Positions 24,343 to 33,901 are shown, counted from the stretch's first letter. The stretch: DNA of 64,000 nt from an uncultured Chitinophagaceae bacterium (GCA_937862815.1 CALMED010000005.1:1-64000), one strand, 5' to 3'. A program made the numbers and translations. Notes: a model not told the origin generated them from the sequence alone.

Positions 24343-26301
24343 ATGAAACTGTTGTTCACCCTGCTGTTCAGTCTGTACGCAACCGCCCTGGTGGCGCAGG
24401 ACAAGCCCAATAAGTTCGCCCTGATCGTGGCCATCTCCCGGTACAAGCCGGGTACCGGCTGGAACAACCTGGCATCGGAGAAAGATATTCCGCTCATCCG
24501 GGATGCCCTGAAGAAGCAAGGTTTCCCGGAACAGAACATTGTGGTACTACGCGACCAGCAGGCCACCAAGGAGGGGATCCTGAACGGCATCCAGAAGCAC
24601 CTGATTGACAAAGCGAAACCCGGCGACATCTGCGTGTTTCATTTCAGCGGTCACGGCCAGCAGGTATATGATAATAACGGGGATGAAGCCGACGGCTACG
24701 ACGAAGCGCTGGTGACCTACGACTCCCCCATGGACTATGTACCGGGTGTGGAGCGGCACCTGCGGGACGATGATTTTGGCCTGAAGCTGGAAGAAGTGCG
24801 CCGGAAGCTGGGCGATAACGGGGAGTTGATCGTGTTGGTGGATGCCTGTCATTCGGGTTCTGGCACCCGCAACAACCCACCCCCCACCACCCACCGCGGC
24901 ACCACCAAGGCTTATGCCCCGAAGAATTACGCCGGACCAGCTTCCGGTGTCAATAAAGTGGACGACAAACTCTTTGGTCTCGGTGACCGCCGGCAGGGCC
25001 TGGCTCCCATGATTGCCTTTTTCGCCTCCCGCTCCATGGAGTTAAACTACCAGGTGAAAGTGAAGGACGAAGAATACGGCAGCCTCTCGATGGCCTTTTT
25101 CAAGGTAGTGAACAATGCCACGGAGCAGATGAGTTACAAAACCATCTCCGACCGCATCAAAGTGCAGATACGCAACTGGGGCCTGCCGCAAAACCCCGAT
25201 GCGGAGGGCGAACTGGACAAGCTGATCTTTGGCGGCAATTTGCTTACCAAGGCCGATTACTATGTTCCCCTGGACGTGAAAGGCAGAGAAATAACCATCT
25301 CCACCGGTCTTATCTACAATGTTTTTGAAGGCAGTACCATCCGGGTGTACCCGTCCGACACACGGGATACTTTTGGTGTTGCCCCCCTGGCCACCGGCAC
25401 CATCATCAAAGCGGAGAACTTTCAGTCGGTAGTAAAGCTGAACGAAGCAATCGACCCCGCGGTGCTGACCGACAGCTGGGTGTTTCTCGACGAGATCAAT
25501 TTCGGCGATCTGCAGGCGGGCGTGTTTCTGAAGAACATTCCGGATGCGGCCCGTGCCCGGCTGGAAGCGGTACTGGGTCGGATCAAGGAAGTGAAACTGT
25601 CGCAGGTACCTGCTTCGCTGAACGTGGAAACAATCAGCGGAGATGACGGCAACAGTTACTACGTGTTTAAACACGAACAGGAAGCTTTCCTGCGCCTGCC
25701 GGTGAACATGGACGATGGCAGGCTGGCCGATACCCTGCAGTACCGCCTGCGGCACTATGCCTGGAGCCGTTACTTTCTCCAGCTCAACAAAGTGGATCCC
25801 AACATCCGGGTCTCCTTTAAAATGCTGCCGGTGAAAGTGACCAAACGGAACGAGCGGGGTGGGATAGCCGAAACACAGGATCTGCCCGAAAGCAGCATCC
25901 GGGATAAAAACGGCAACATCGTTATGGCCGTGGGAGAAGCCTACAACCTGGAATTCACCAACAGCGGTCAGGAGCGGTGTTACTTCACCCTGCTGGAGAT
26001 CATGCCCGATCATATGGTAGGGCCCCTGATGCCCGGCACGCGGATCAATGAAAAGCCAACCGACTATTTCATGGAACCCGACGAAACCCGGCGCAATACC
26101 AACAAGGTGTTCAGCATTGGTCCTCCCTACGGCAAAAACCGGTTGCTGCTCATTGCCAGCCGGGAGCCGCTCGACTACCGCCCCTTCCTGCGCAAGCCGG
26201 ATAACACCAAAAGCCGGGGGTCGGGTGACGAAGGCGGTGTGGAAATGGATGTGATGAACACCTTCTTCCTTGACTACGAGATCATCCCGAAAAAACAATA
26301 A
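24343..26301 (+). CDS. Exported caspase-family (peptidase C14) protein with DUF4384-like C-terminus
   Basis: 652 residues with signal peptide LLFTLLFSLYATALVAQ, so it acts outside the cytoplasm. Metacaspase-like protease domain at about 22-300: catalytic His104 in HFSGHGQQ and Cys169 in VDACHSGSG, plus FFASRSMEL near the end of the domain. The C-terminal part around 510-640 (GEAYNLEFTNSGQERCYFTL, MPG, EPDETRRNTN) resembles DUF4384, a domain often joined to secreted caspase-like proteins. First gene of a four-gene plus-strand cluster with a small exported protein, a CHASE2 protein and a FecR-like protein. Substrate and trigger are unknown. Confidence 0.88.
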   Translation: MKLLFTLLFSLYATALVAQDKPNKFALIVAISRYKPGTGWNNLASEKDIPLIRDALKKQGFPEQNIVVLRDQQATKEGILNGIQKHLIDKAKPGDICVFHFSGHGQQVYDNNGDEADGYDEALVTYDSPMDYVPGVERHLRDDDFGLKLEEVRRKLGDNGELIVLVDACHSGSGTRNNPPPTTHRGTTKAYAPKNYAGPASGVNKVDDKLFGLGDRRQGLAPMIAFFASRSMELNYQVKVKDEEYGSLSMAFFKVVNNATEQMSYKTISDRIKVQIRNWGLPQNPDAEGELDKLIFGGNLLTKADYYVPLDVKGREITISTGLIYNVFEGSTIRVYPSDTRDTFGVAPLATGTIIKAENFQSVVKLNEAIDPAVLTDSWVFLDEINFGDLQAGVFLKNIPDAARARLEAVLGRIKEVKLSQVPASLNVETISGDDGNSYYVFKHEQEAFLRLPVNMDDGRLADTLQYRLRHYAWSRYFLQLNKVDPNIRVSFKMLPVKVTKRNERGGIAETQDLPESSIRDKNGNIVMAVGEAYNLEFTNSGQERCYFTLLEIMPDHMVGPLMPGTRINEKPTDYFMEPDETRRNTNKVFSIGPPYGKNRLLLIASREPLDYRPFLRKPDNTKSRGSGDEGGVEMDVMNTFFLDYEIIPKKQ

Positions 26302-26364
26302 AACAATTTGCTATTTAAAAATTTTTATCAATCTTTATTTTTAAACCATCAAAAACAAAACAGT

Positions 26365-26772
26365 ATGAAAAAGCTCGTTTTCATGACGTTGACCGTTATC
26401 GGTTTGTCCGTTGTCTTCGGCACCACCGCTTCTGCCCAGGCAAAACCCGCTCCCAAGAAAGTGGCCGTTGAAGCCCAGCCCGTGAAAGAAAAGAAAGATC
26501 TTCCCGGTCCTGATGCAGCTCCCCGTGAAAAAAGCACCCGTGGCTATTGCTACGTGTACTTCGACAACTTCACCGGTAACTACGTGGATGTATGGGTAGA
26601 GAACATCTACCAGGGCCGTCTGTCTCCTTATGCCAAGTCGGTACGCATCGACGTTTGGGTTCCCGGTAACTGGACCAAGTGGTATGCACAAACCACCGAT
26701 GGCAGCCTCTACTGGAGCAACAGCAGCTATTGCAACGACAGCCGGGTATTTACCCTCAACCTGAAGCGCTGA
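26365..26772 (+). CDS. Small exported protein of unknown function
   Basis: 135 residues from the ATG at 26365, which places a signal peptide (LVFMTLTVIGLSVVFGTTASAQA) at the N-terminus; a longer reading from an upstream TTG would bury it. A basic, Pro/Lys-rich linker (about 24-52) precedes a compact aromatic beta-rich domain with two cysteines (RGYCYVYFDN and SSYCND) that could form a disulphide. It follows the caspase gene by 63 bases and is followed by a strong terminator. I recognise no family. Confidence 0.75.
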   Translation: MKKLVFMTLTVIGLSVVFGTTASAQAKPAPKKVAVEAQPVKEKKDLPGPDAAPREKSTRGYCYVYFDNFTGNYVDVWVENIYQGRLSPYAKSVRIDVWVPGNWTKWYAQTTDGSLYWSNSSYCNDSRVFTLNLKR

Positions 26773-26797
26773 TCGCACGCTCAGCAACAACATAAGC

Positions 26798-26838
26798 AAG
26801 GGGTATGAACAAGCGGGTTCATACCCTTTTCTTTTTTC
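26798..26838 (+). terminator. Rho-independent terminator
   Basis: Stem GGGTATGAAC / GTTCATACCC with a short loop, followed by TTTTCTTTTTT. It ends the caspase/small-protein transcript. The CHASE2 gene then needs its own start signal or read-through. Confidence 0.9.
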
Positions 26839-26840
26839 TT

Positions 26841-26848
26841 TATCTTTC
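26841..26848 (+). promoter_or_regulatory. Candidate -7 box directly before a GTG start
   Basis: TATCTTTC differs in one base from the Bacteroidota TAnnTTTG -7 element. It ends 5 bases before the GTG of the CHASE2 gene, so transcription could start at or next to the start codon. No clear -33 element is seen. Confidence 0.3.
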
Positions 26849-26853
26849 GGGCT

Positions 26854-28047
26854 GTGAAGGCCCTTAAACGTTTTTTCATTGAGTACCTGCTGCTGAACAG
26901 TTTTATCTTCGGCTGCGTTGGTCTGTTGTCGCTGGTTTTTCTCAACCTCTCTTTCTTTGATCCCTTCACCCAGGCCTTTGAAGACCTCACCCTCACCGAT
27001 CTCTACTATTCCAAAATCAAGAACCGCGACTCGATCTACGCCGGGCCGCTGGTGCTGGTGAACATTGGTAACCGCGACCGCAGCGAACTGGCAGCCGTAC
27101 TGGAGCGGGTGGCCGAAGGCAAACCCCGGGTCATAGGGCTGGACGTGATTTTCCGGGAACGGCGCGGGCCGGCCGACAGTTTGCTGCAGCAGGTTTTTGC
27201 CCGGCACCCGGCCTTTGTGTTCAGCCATGCATCCCTCTTCGATCCCGACGGTACATCGGTGCGCACCGACAGCTTTTTCACCCGCTCTTCCGGCGGCTAT
27301 GCCAACCTGGTGGGGAGCGACCGGGAAAATGCCACCATCCGCTATTTCCATCCGTTTTTCCGCAACGAAGAAGCGTTTACCACCACGCTGATTCACCAGT
27401 TTGATCCCGGTAAATACCGGCGCATCCCCCGCAGCCGCACCGAGGAAGTGGAAATTCATTACTGGGGCAACCTCGCCAATTTCCGCTATTACCAGGCGGG
27501 CGAACTGCTTGATCCTTCCTTTGACCTGCAACAGCTGGAGGACAAACTGTTGGTAGTAGGGTACCTGGGTCCCGAAGGAACAGATGAAGTGGTGAAACTG
27601 GATGAAGACAAATTCTTCACGCCGCTGAATGACCGGCTTTCGGGACGCAGCTACCCCGATATGTACGGCAGTGTGATCCACGCCAACATCCTGCGGATGA
27701 TGCTGGAGGAAGATTATGTGCGGGTGGTGCCTCCCTGGAAAGTGATACTGATTTCTTCCCTCGCCATCTGGTTGTTGCTGCCCGTGATGGGCAATCTCTT
27801 TCTGAAAGGAGACATCTGGTTCAATGCAGTGGGTACCCTCGTGCAATTGACAGGCAGTATTCTCATTGTTTTTGTATCCATTCTCGTGTACCGGTATTTC
27901 AACATCAAGTTTGATCCGGGACTGCTCACCGCCTGTCTTGTATTACTACCCACTTTTATAAATTTGTATGAGGCATTTCTGATGTTCCTCCATTATAAAC
28001 TCAAACTACCATTCCGTTCACAGTTCTTAGGTAAACCCGCATCATGA
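26854..28047 (+). CDS. CHASE2-domain membrane protein without output domain
   Basis: 397 residues, GTG start. One helix at about 12-32, then an extracytoplasmic CHASE2 sensor domain (about 40-300: VLVNIGNRDRSEL, PRVIGLDVIF, YANLV, LVVGYLG, DMYGSVIHANILRMML), then three C-terminal helices between about 300 and 385. CHASE2 domains usually sit in front of kinases, cyclases or Ser/Thr kinases; here nothing follows the helices, so the signal must pass to a partner. It overlaps the next gene by ATGA (28044-28047), showing translational coupling. Confidence 0.85.
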   Translation: MKALKRFFIEYLLLNSFIFGCVGLLSLVFLNLSFFDPFTQAFEDLTLTDLYYSKIKNRDSIYAGPLVLVNIGNRDRSELAAVLERVAEGKPRVIGLDVIFRERRGPADSLLQQVFARHPAFVFSHASLFDPDGTSVRTDSFFTRSSGGYANLVGSDRENATIRYFHPFFRNEEAFTTTLIHQFDPGKYRRIPRSRTEEVEIHYWGNLANFRYYQAGELLDPSFDLQQLEDKLLVVGYLGPEGTDEVVKLDEDKFFTPLNDRLSGRSYPDMYGSVIHANILRMMLEEDYVRVVPPWKVILISSLAIWLLLPVMGNLFLKGDIWFNAVGTLVQLTGSILIVFVSILVYRYFNIKFDPGLLTACLVLLPTFINLYEAFLMFLHYKLKLPFRSQFLGKPAS

Positions 28048-28874
28048 TCTGGCACTTTTTTTACCTGCTGCTGGCAACCGCTTCCGCCGGACCAACCGTG
28101 GTTCCGGAGCAATACCTGCTGTACCACGTAAACCGCAAAGTAATCTGGGTGCACGACGGAAAGAAGGAAACCGCCCGGCGGGGTATTTTTGTGCGCCCGC
28201 AACACAGCCTGCAGATAGCGGCCAACGCCGAAGCCATGCTCATAGGGAACGACGGCCGCAGCATGCTGCTCAAATCGGCTGGTCTGTACAGTTTTTCACA
28301 GATTAAAAACCGCTTCAAAGAACAAAAGAACACGGGGGTGGTCTCTTCCTTTTTCGCCTATGTTTTTGAAAAATTCCTGAAAGAGGAAGAAGGTGATCAC
28401 AAACAAAAGATCACCGCAGCTGTTTTCCGGGCCCCGCAATTCATGCAACAGCCGGCCGACAGCAGCTTTGCAGCAGATGCTCCCGTTACCCTCACCTGGA
28501 GAAAGCAGGGAAACACACCCATGAAACTGGAGTTCATCCTGAATGATCGGTTATACGACACCGTGTTGCAACGCGCTTCCGGGTTCCCGGTTCCGCTGGC
28601 CTGGATGGAAACGGAGAACGTGCAGGCGCGGCTGGTGCGCTGGAAAGTGTACCCGGCCGACAGCAGGCAGCATGAACTGATGGCGTATTATTCGTTTATC
28701 CTTCCCCTGCCGGAGGATGCAGCCCTCATCCGCCAGCAGCTGCAGCAACTGCGCACAGCTTACGGGAAAGACCCGGCCCTGCTACGCATGATGGAACGCG
28801 ACCTATTTGAACGCTGGCTGGAACTGTACCAGTTGCAGCGGTACTTCCCTCTTCCGGCGGAAAATAAGGAATGA
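28044..28874 (+). CDS. Exported protein with FecR-like N-terminal region
   Basis: 276 residues with a short N-terminal export signal (IWHFFYLLLATASAG). Residues about 28-90 read like a FecR-type beta domain (KVIWVHDGKKETARRGIFVR, NAEAMLIGNDGRSMLLKSAG). The rest has an Ig-like stretch (PVTLTWRKQGNTPMKLEF) and a helical end. Coupled to the CHASE2 gene, so the pair probably forms a periplasmic sensory complex. Function unproven. Confidence 0.7.
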   Translation: MIWHFFYLLLATASAGPTVVPEQYLLYHVNRKVIWVHDGKKETARRGIFVRPQHSLQIAANAEAMLIGNDGRSMLLKSAGLYSFSQIKNRFKEQKNTGVVSSFFAYVFEKFLKEEEGDHKQKITAAVFRAPQFMQQPADSSFAADAPVTLTWRKQGNTPMKLEFILNDRLYDTVLQRASGFPVPLAWMETENVQARLVRWKVYPADSRQHELMAYYSFILPLPEDAALIRQQLQQLRTAYGKDPALLRMMERDLFERWLELYQLQRYFPLPAENKE

Positions 28875-28896
28875 AGGATTGAATGAATGAAGGATT

Positions 28897-29090
28897 GAAT
28901 GGGGGGCGTGTAGGGATGGAGGCGCTGCTGTCTATTTTTAAATACTTCTTAGAAAAGGATTCCGAGAAAGCTGCAAAAAATCTGCGGAAAATTAATGAAT
29001 GAATGGGGGGTCTCGGCATGAAGGCGTTGCTGATTATTTTAAATGCATCTTAGAAAAGGATTCCCGAAATTCGCGGGAAAATAATGAATG
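28897..29090 (+). repeat. Tandem pair of about 95-base units
   Basis: Two diverged direct copies, 28897-28996 and 29001-29090. Both begin GAATGGGGGG, contain GGCGCTGCTG / GGCGTTGCTG and CTTAGAAAAGGATTCC, and end GCGG(G)AAAAT. They occupy the gap between the converging genes at 28874 and 29251. I see no ORF. Confidence 0.75.
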
Positions 29091-29155
29091 AGCGAAAGCA
29101 GCTCCGTGCTTCTCCATTTCTCCGCGGCTCCGTGTTGCTCTTCCGCTACAAAAAG

Positions 29156-29200
29156 AAACACGGAGCGTGTATGTATTGAACATAGCACTCCGTGTTTTTT
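29156..29200. terminator. Bidirectional terminator hairpin
   Basis: AAACACGGAG pairs perfectly with CTCCGTGTTT around a 22-base loop. A T-run follows on the plus strand and an A-rich tract precedes it (TTTCTTTTT on the minus strand). It serves the convergent FecR-like gene and metallopeptidase gene. Confidence 0.8.
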
Positions 29201-29250
29201 ATGAACCGCTTCGCCGGTTGTGAGCGGCTGTTATTTCTATCTGTTCCTTA

Positions 29251-32200
29251 TCAGTTTACCACTACCCTGCCCACGGCCAGACGTTTGCCGGAGGCATCGT
29301 TGAGCTCCACGATGTACAAACCGGTGCCACGGGCCCGGAGGTCAATCCACATCTGGTCGTACGGACGCACCAGGTTGAAGCGCCGCTCCAGCACGCGGGC
29401 CCCCTTGCTGTCGAACACCCGGATGGAGCTGACGGTGCCCGGGTTTACGGGGTTGTTGTACCGCACCTGGAACTGGCCCTGGTTGGGGTTGGGATAGAAG
29501 AAGATCCGGTTGGTGGACGAATCGCTGATGGTGACAAAATTGGACACCGTAACGCATCCAAAGCCGGCATCGGCTGTAAACCGGTAGGTTCCCAGCAGGT
29601 CTACGTTTACATCCAGCGACGAACCCGGTACATTGATGGGGTTGCCATTGCGTTCCCAGGTAAGCAACACGCCGCTGGCCGGTGTAACGTTGGCCGTGAG
29701 GCGGGTGGTGAGACCCGGGAAAATTTTGGTGAACGGCGATGCGGTGAGTGATACAATGGGCAGCGGGTTGGCGGTAAGCAGGGCCGCGTTCGACACCACC
29801 GGTGTGGTACAGGTGCTGTTGCTCAGCAGCACCCGGTAGCGGTTGTTATTGAGCAGCACACTTACCTCGTTAACGGTGAGACTGGTGCCGTTGGCATTGG
29901 CGATGTTGCTATAGCTGGTGCCGCCATTGGTGCTCACCTGCCATTGATAGAGCGTACCCGTGCCGGTGCCCGTTACATTGAAGGTGACCGATTGGGTACC
30001 GGAGGCGCAGAGCGTTACATTGGAGGGTTGTGCCGCAATGGTTGGCGGAGCCACCACGGTGAGAACGGCCGCATTGGAGACAGCCGGGGGCGTACAGGCG
30101 CCGCTCACCACGCAGCGGTAGCGGTGGTTGTTCTGGGCCACGGCGGCGCCATTGACATCAAGAGTGGCAGCGGTGGCATTGGTGATGTTATTGAAATTGT
30201 TGCCGCCATCGGTACTCAGCTGCCACTGGTAACTGATACCGGTGCCCGTGGCGGTTACACTGAACTGGGTATTGCTGCCGGCGCAGATGGCTGCCGGCTG
30301 GGGCTGGGCGGTGAGTGCGGGCAGGGCGTTCACGGTGAGTACAGCCGCCGTGGTGGTGCTGGTGTTGCAGGGGCCGGTGATCACACAGCGGAACCGGTGG
30401 GTGCTCTGCGTTGTGGTGGCGGAAGCAATGCTGTAGGAAACGCCCGTTGCATTGTCGATGTTGGTATAGCTGGTTCCGCCGTTGGTACTCACCTGCCACT
30501 GGAAAGAAGTGGCGCCGGTGGCGGCCGTGGTGAAGGTGACCGAACTGCCATCGCACACTGTTTGCGTGAGCGGTTGCAGGGTGATAACGGGCGCTATGCC
30601 GGGCTGTACCACGAAATTGATGACCCGGTTGCGTATCAGAATGCCACTGTTCCCTTGTATGTTGATGGGATACGTACCCGGGGCCAGTGTGTTCACATTG
30701 GTGAGGGTTACGGCTACCGGGTCGCCGGGTGTTACCGGGTTAACCGAGAACTGCACCGTTGTTCCGGCAGGCGCGCCGGTGGCACTGAGGTTGATGGGCG
30801 TGTTGTACCCCAGCAGGGAAACAGTACCCAGGCTGATGGTAGCGGTGGTGGCCGTTCCGCAGGTTACATTGGCGGGACCCGGCGTAGTGAAGTCGAAGCC
30901 CGGGTCGGGGATGGTGATACTGATGTTGGTGTTGTTGATGTCGAAAAAGATATTTCCTACTGCCCGCACCCGCACCCGTGCCAGGGTGGTGGCCTGGGAG
31001 GGCACTGTAATGGTTTCGCTGCCATCGTTGGGTGTGGAAGCCGCCAGTACGATGGGGAAGGTTTGTCCGCCGTCGGTGGAAAGTTCGATGGTTACGTTGG
31101 CACAACTGACCAGCGCGGCGGTGGTGTTGGCCACATCCCAGGTGATGGTCTGGCTGCTGCCGGCGTTCCAGCTCACGCCCGTGCTGTTATGCGAAGTGAT
31201 GAGGAAGGGGCCGGCCGCGTTGGTAACGGTTACGATCATGTCGTCGCTTTGGTTGTTGCCGCCGGCGGGGTGGTTGTCGCGTACGGTGAGACGGAAGTTG
31301 AGCACCCGGCTTACAGCCGGCAAGGCTTCCCAGCGTTGACCGTTGGCGCCGCTGAGGATGGTGCTCAGCTGCGGAATGATGCGCACGGGTGAGGGGCCCG
31401 GCTTAAAGGAGCGGAACTGGGGCCCGGCCGTGGCGGTGGTGGACGGCACGGTAGAGAAGCCCGTTGCCCGGGAATCCATCTGTTCCCAGCAGTAAGTGAG
31501 CACATCGCCTGCATTGGGATCGCTGCCGGAACCTGTAAGGATAAAAGGTGTGGAGCGGGGGATGGTGTAGTCGGGGCCGGCATTGGCCGTTGGCGGGTTG
31601 TTGCCGGTGAGAGGCGCCACGGTACAGGCGGCGCCACCGGTGGGCGACTTGATGTAGTTGGTTATCTGCTGGATGCTGATGGCATGGAAATAATCGTCGC
31701 TGTTGGGCTGCACGTCGGTGGTGGAGCCGGTGATGCCGGCATAGCCCATCACGGTGGAGCCGCTGCCGGGTTCCATCTGGGCGCCGGTGTTTTCGTTGCT
31801 GAAGCTGAATGTGTGATTGGCGCCGAACTGGTGGCCGAGTTCATGGGCGAAGTAATCCACCGCGAAGGGATCGAAGTTATTGAGATTGGAATAGGCGGTG
31901 AAGGCGCTGCCTTTCTGACCCGAGCGGCACACACAGCCGATGCAGCCGGCATTGCCGTTGTCGGCAGCGCGGTGCAGGCAATGTCCCACATCGTAATTGG
32001 CATCGCCGATGTTGGTATCAATCACCTGCTGGGTAACGCTGTTGAAGTTGTTGGTCCAGGGGTCGGAGGCCGCGTTGAGATAGATGATAATGTCGTTGTT
32101 GGGAATGAGGAGGAGCCGCACGCCGAAATCTTTTTCAAAAATGCCGTTCACGCGGGTGAGGGCGGCGTTAACGGCCACCAGCACTTTGGCTTTACGCTCT

Positions 32201-32877
32201 GCATCGGTGGTTTCGGAACCGTTGAGCCAGAACTGCGAAAACTCGCCGGTACAGGCGAGGGCGATGCGGTAGGTTCGGAGGCGGCCGTCATCGGCATTGC
32301 GCTGCTGCAGTCCGTCGGGCAAGCCGGGCACGGGTGCTGTACCGCCCGGGGTTAGGCAGGCAAATTCGCGTTTATAATCCACCAGGCCGTCGCGGGAGTA
32401 CACCATCAGGGTGCGGGTGCTTTCATCCACTTCGCTGAGGTAAATGGTGGGACGGTCGGGGGAGAAAATCATCGCGTCAAAGCGGCCCATTCCCATACTG
32501 ACGCGGATGGTGCTGCCGGGATGATCGAGGCTGCTGCCTGCATAGGCGTTGATGCCCGGGTAGCGGGCGGCTAAACCGGGGTCCATCACCGGGGCCTCCA
32601 CGATGCGGAAGCGTTCGAAGCGACCGTCGGGGAGCGGAACCGCAATAACAGTGGCGGAAGTGGCCGCTGCCTGGTTTTTTTCCGAAGGCGCTGCCTGCAG
32701 ACGGGTGTTCATGGCGCGGCTTTCGAGCTGATACAACCGGAAAGATCCGGGTCGGTAACGCTCCCGGAAAAGGTCGTTGCGGAGTTGGGCCTCCTGTACC
32801 GGCTTCCAGTCGCTTTCCTGGGAACGGGCAATTAAGAAAGAAAAAAGGGTGAGGGACACCAGCAGCAGATTCTTCAT
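29251..32877 (-). CDS. Reprolysin-like T9SS-secreted zinc metallopeptidase with Ig-like repeats
   Basis: 1208 residues with signal peptide (LLLVSLTLFSFLIARSQ). A propeptide-like region (about 20-200) precedes a metzincin domain with zinc motif HELGHQFGANH at 345-355 and a Met-turn in STVMGYAG. Next come a P-domain-like or Ig region, three consecutive Ig-like modules with the signature SVTF...YQWQ(V/L)STNGGTSYSNI, and a C-terminal type A sorting domain (FFYPNPNQGQFQV ... GTGLYIVEL). Secreted through the type IX system and probably anchored at the surface; targets are likely host or environmental proteins. Single gene ending in the terminator at 29156-29200. Confidence 0.92.
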   Translation of the reverse strand: MKNLLLVSLTLFSFLIARSQESDWKPVQEAQLRNDLFRERYRPGSFRLYQLESRAMNTRLQAAPSEKNQAAATSATVIAVPLPDGRFERFRIVEAPVMDPGLAARYPGINAYAGSSLDHPGSTIRVSMGMGRFDAMIFSPDRPTIYLSEVDESTRTLMVYSRDGLVDYKREFACLTPGGTAPVPGLPDGLQQRNADDGRLRTYRIALACTGEFSQFWLNGSETTDAERKAKVLVAVNAALTRVNGIFEKDFGVRLLLIPNNDIIIYLNAASDPWTNNFNSVTQQVIDTNIGDANYDVGHCLHRAADNGNAGCIGCVCRSGQKGSAFTAYSNLNNFDPFAVDYFAHELGHQFGANHTFSFSNENTGAQMEPGSGSTVMGYAGITGSTTDVQPNSDDYFHAISIQQITNYIKSPTGGAACTVAPLTGNNPPTANAGPDYTIPRSTPFILTGSGSDPNAGDVLTYCWEQMDSRATGFSTVPSTTATAGPQFRSFKPGPSPVRIIPQLSTILSGANGQRWEALPAVSRVLNFRLTVRDNHPAGGNNQSDDMIVTVTNAAGPFLITSHNSTGVSWNAGSSQTITWDVANTTAALVSCANVTIELSTDGGQTFPIVLAASTPNDGSETITVPSQATTLARVRVRAVGNIFFDINNTNISITIPDPGFDFTTPGPANVTCGTATTATISLGTVSLLGYNTPINLSATGAPAGTTVQFSVNPVTPGDPVAVTLTNVNTLAPGTYPINIQGNSGILIRNRVINFVVQPGIAPVITLQPLTQTVCDGSSVTFTTAATGATSFQWQVSTNGGTSYTNIDNATGVSYSIASATTTQSTHRFRCVITGPCNTSTTTAAVLTVNALPALTAQPQPAAICAGSNTQFSVTATGTGISYQWQLSTDGGNNFNNITNATAATLDVNGAAVAQNNHRYRCVVSGACTPPAVSNAAVLTVVAPPTIAAQPSNVTLCASGTQSVTFNVTGTGTGTLYQWQVSTNGGTSYSNIANANGTSLTVNEVSVLLNNNRYRVLLSNSTCTTPVVSNAALLTANPLPIVSLTASPFTKIFPGLTTRLTANVTPASGVLLTWERNGNPINVPGSSLDVNVDLLGTYRFTADAGFGCVTVSNFVTISDSSTNRIFFYPNPNQGQFQVRYNNPVNPGTVSSIRVFDSKGARVLERRFNLVRPYDQMWIDLRARGTGLYIVELNDASGKRLAVGRVVVN

Positions 32878-33001
32878 GTATAAACAGTTAGGGAGAACAA
32901 AATAAAAAAAATACCAGTACCGGCCTCATTTTGACCAGCGTTTGCATAAAATTCTGCAATCAAGCGGTAACTGCCGGCAGAAGCTGAATACGACGGGTGA
33001 T

Positions 33002-33595
33002 TCAGGAAGCCAGCTTCTTCCGTACGCGGCTGAGCGTTTCAATGGTGATGCCCAGGAAAGAAGCAATGTATTTGAGGGGAACCCGGTTGGAGAGGTGCGG
33101 ATAATGCTGCACAAAGTATAAGTACTTCTGTTCGGCACTGCTGAGGCGGCTGAGATAAGCCCGTTTTTCCGCATCGCGATAGTATTGCTGCAACAACTTA
33201 CGGGCGGTGATGTTGAACTCCGGGTGCAGCTGGTAAAGATCGTTAACGGCATGCGTGGTGAGGACAAGCAATTCGCAATCTTCCAGGGTTTCTATGTTCT
33301 CAACGGCTGGAGTTTGCATGTCGAGTCCCGAAATGGACGTCACCATTTCTCCATCGGCTGTAATCCAACTGGTGATGTCTTTCCCCCCGTCAATGATGAA
33401 TCCCCGCACGGTTCCTTTACGTATGAAATAAATGTGTTCGCACACCATTCCGGCGCGGAGCAGCAAGGTGCCACGCTTGCACCGCAGGTGAGACGCATGT
33501 TGCTGCAGATAGGCCACCACCTTTTCACTTTGAGGATAAAAAAAAGAGAGCGTCTGAACCAGGGGCATTATATCGGCTGGTGCTACGAATGGCAT
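33002..33595 (-). CDS. Crp/Fnr-family transcriptional regulator
   Basis: 197 residues: a cyclic-nucleotide-binding-like beta roll at about 20-120 (RGTLLLRAGMVCEHIYFIRKG, ESISG-like TSISGLDMQTPAVENI), a linking helix, and a C-terminal helix-turn-helix (VPLKYIASFLGITIETLSRVRKKL). The canonical cAMP-contact residues are not evident, as is common for the many Crp-like regulators of Bacteroidota, so the ligand is unknown. Two start codons are possible (33595 and 33571). The gene is next to, and in the same direction as, the metallopeptidase gene, 124 bases away. Confidence 0.88.
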   Translation of the reverse strand: MPFVAPADIMPLVQTLSFFYPQSEKVVAYLQQHASHLRCKRGTLLLRAGMVCEHIYFIRKGTVRGFIIDGGKDITSWITADGEMVTSISGLDMQTPAVENIETLEDCELLVLTTHAVNDLYQLHPEFNITARKLLQQYYRDAEKRAYLSRLSSAEQKYLYFVQHYPHLSNRVPLKYIASFLGITIETLSRVRKKLAS

Positions 33596-33628
33596 GCTTT
33601 AGTGGCGTGATTGTTTGCAGAAAATAGC

Positions 33629-33651
33629 AGAGGCAACATTGCTTTGCCTCT
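33629..33651. promoter_or_regulatory. Inverted repeat upstream of the Crp/Fnr-like gene
   Basis: AGAGGCAA and TTGCCTCT separated by 7 bases, centred 45 bases upstream of the regulator's start. It could be an autoregulatory operator or an RNA hairpin. Otherwise the 342-base divergent gap (33596-33937) shows only a GGAACC/GGTTCC palindrome near 33685 and the -7 box listed next. Confidence 0.35.
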
Positions 33652-33901
33652 ACAACCGGTTACTTCAAGTGTTTTTCGGAAAACAGGAACCAACACGGGT
33701 TCCGTGACATGTGCTATTCAAGAGGTTGTGCAGCTAGCCTGTAAAATTTGGCCCGCTGCCGGATGTTCTAAAGATACATCCCCTTTCGCTATCACCCAAC
33801 CAGCTATTGAAAAATTAATTCGTACCCCAGGCACTTATCTGTGTACCGCCTTTCCGGAAATACTTTTTAAATAATCTGAAAATCAACATTTTAGCCGGCA
33901 T

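Noticed and set aside
29944..31392. Open frame of 482 codons on the plus strand within the metallopeptidase gene
   Set aside because: Antisense shadow of the Ig-like repeats; low-complexity Gly-rich product.
33611..33874. Short open frame of 87 codons in the divergent gap before the PKD gene
   Set aside because: No recognisable domain or convincing initiation context; it overlaps the inverted repeat and likely promoter region.
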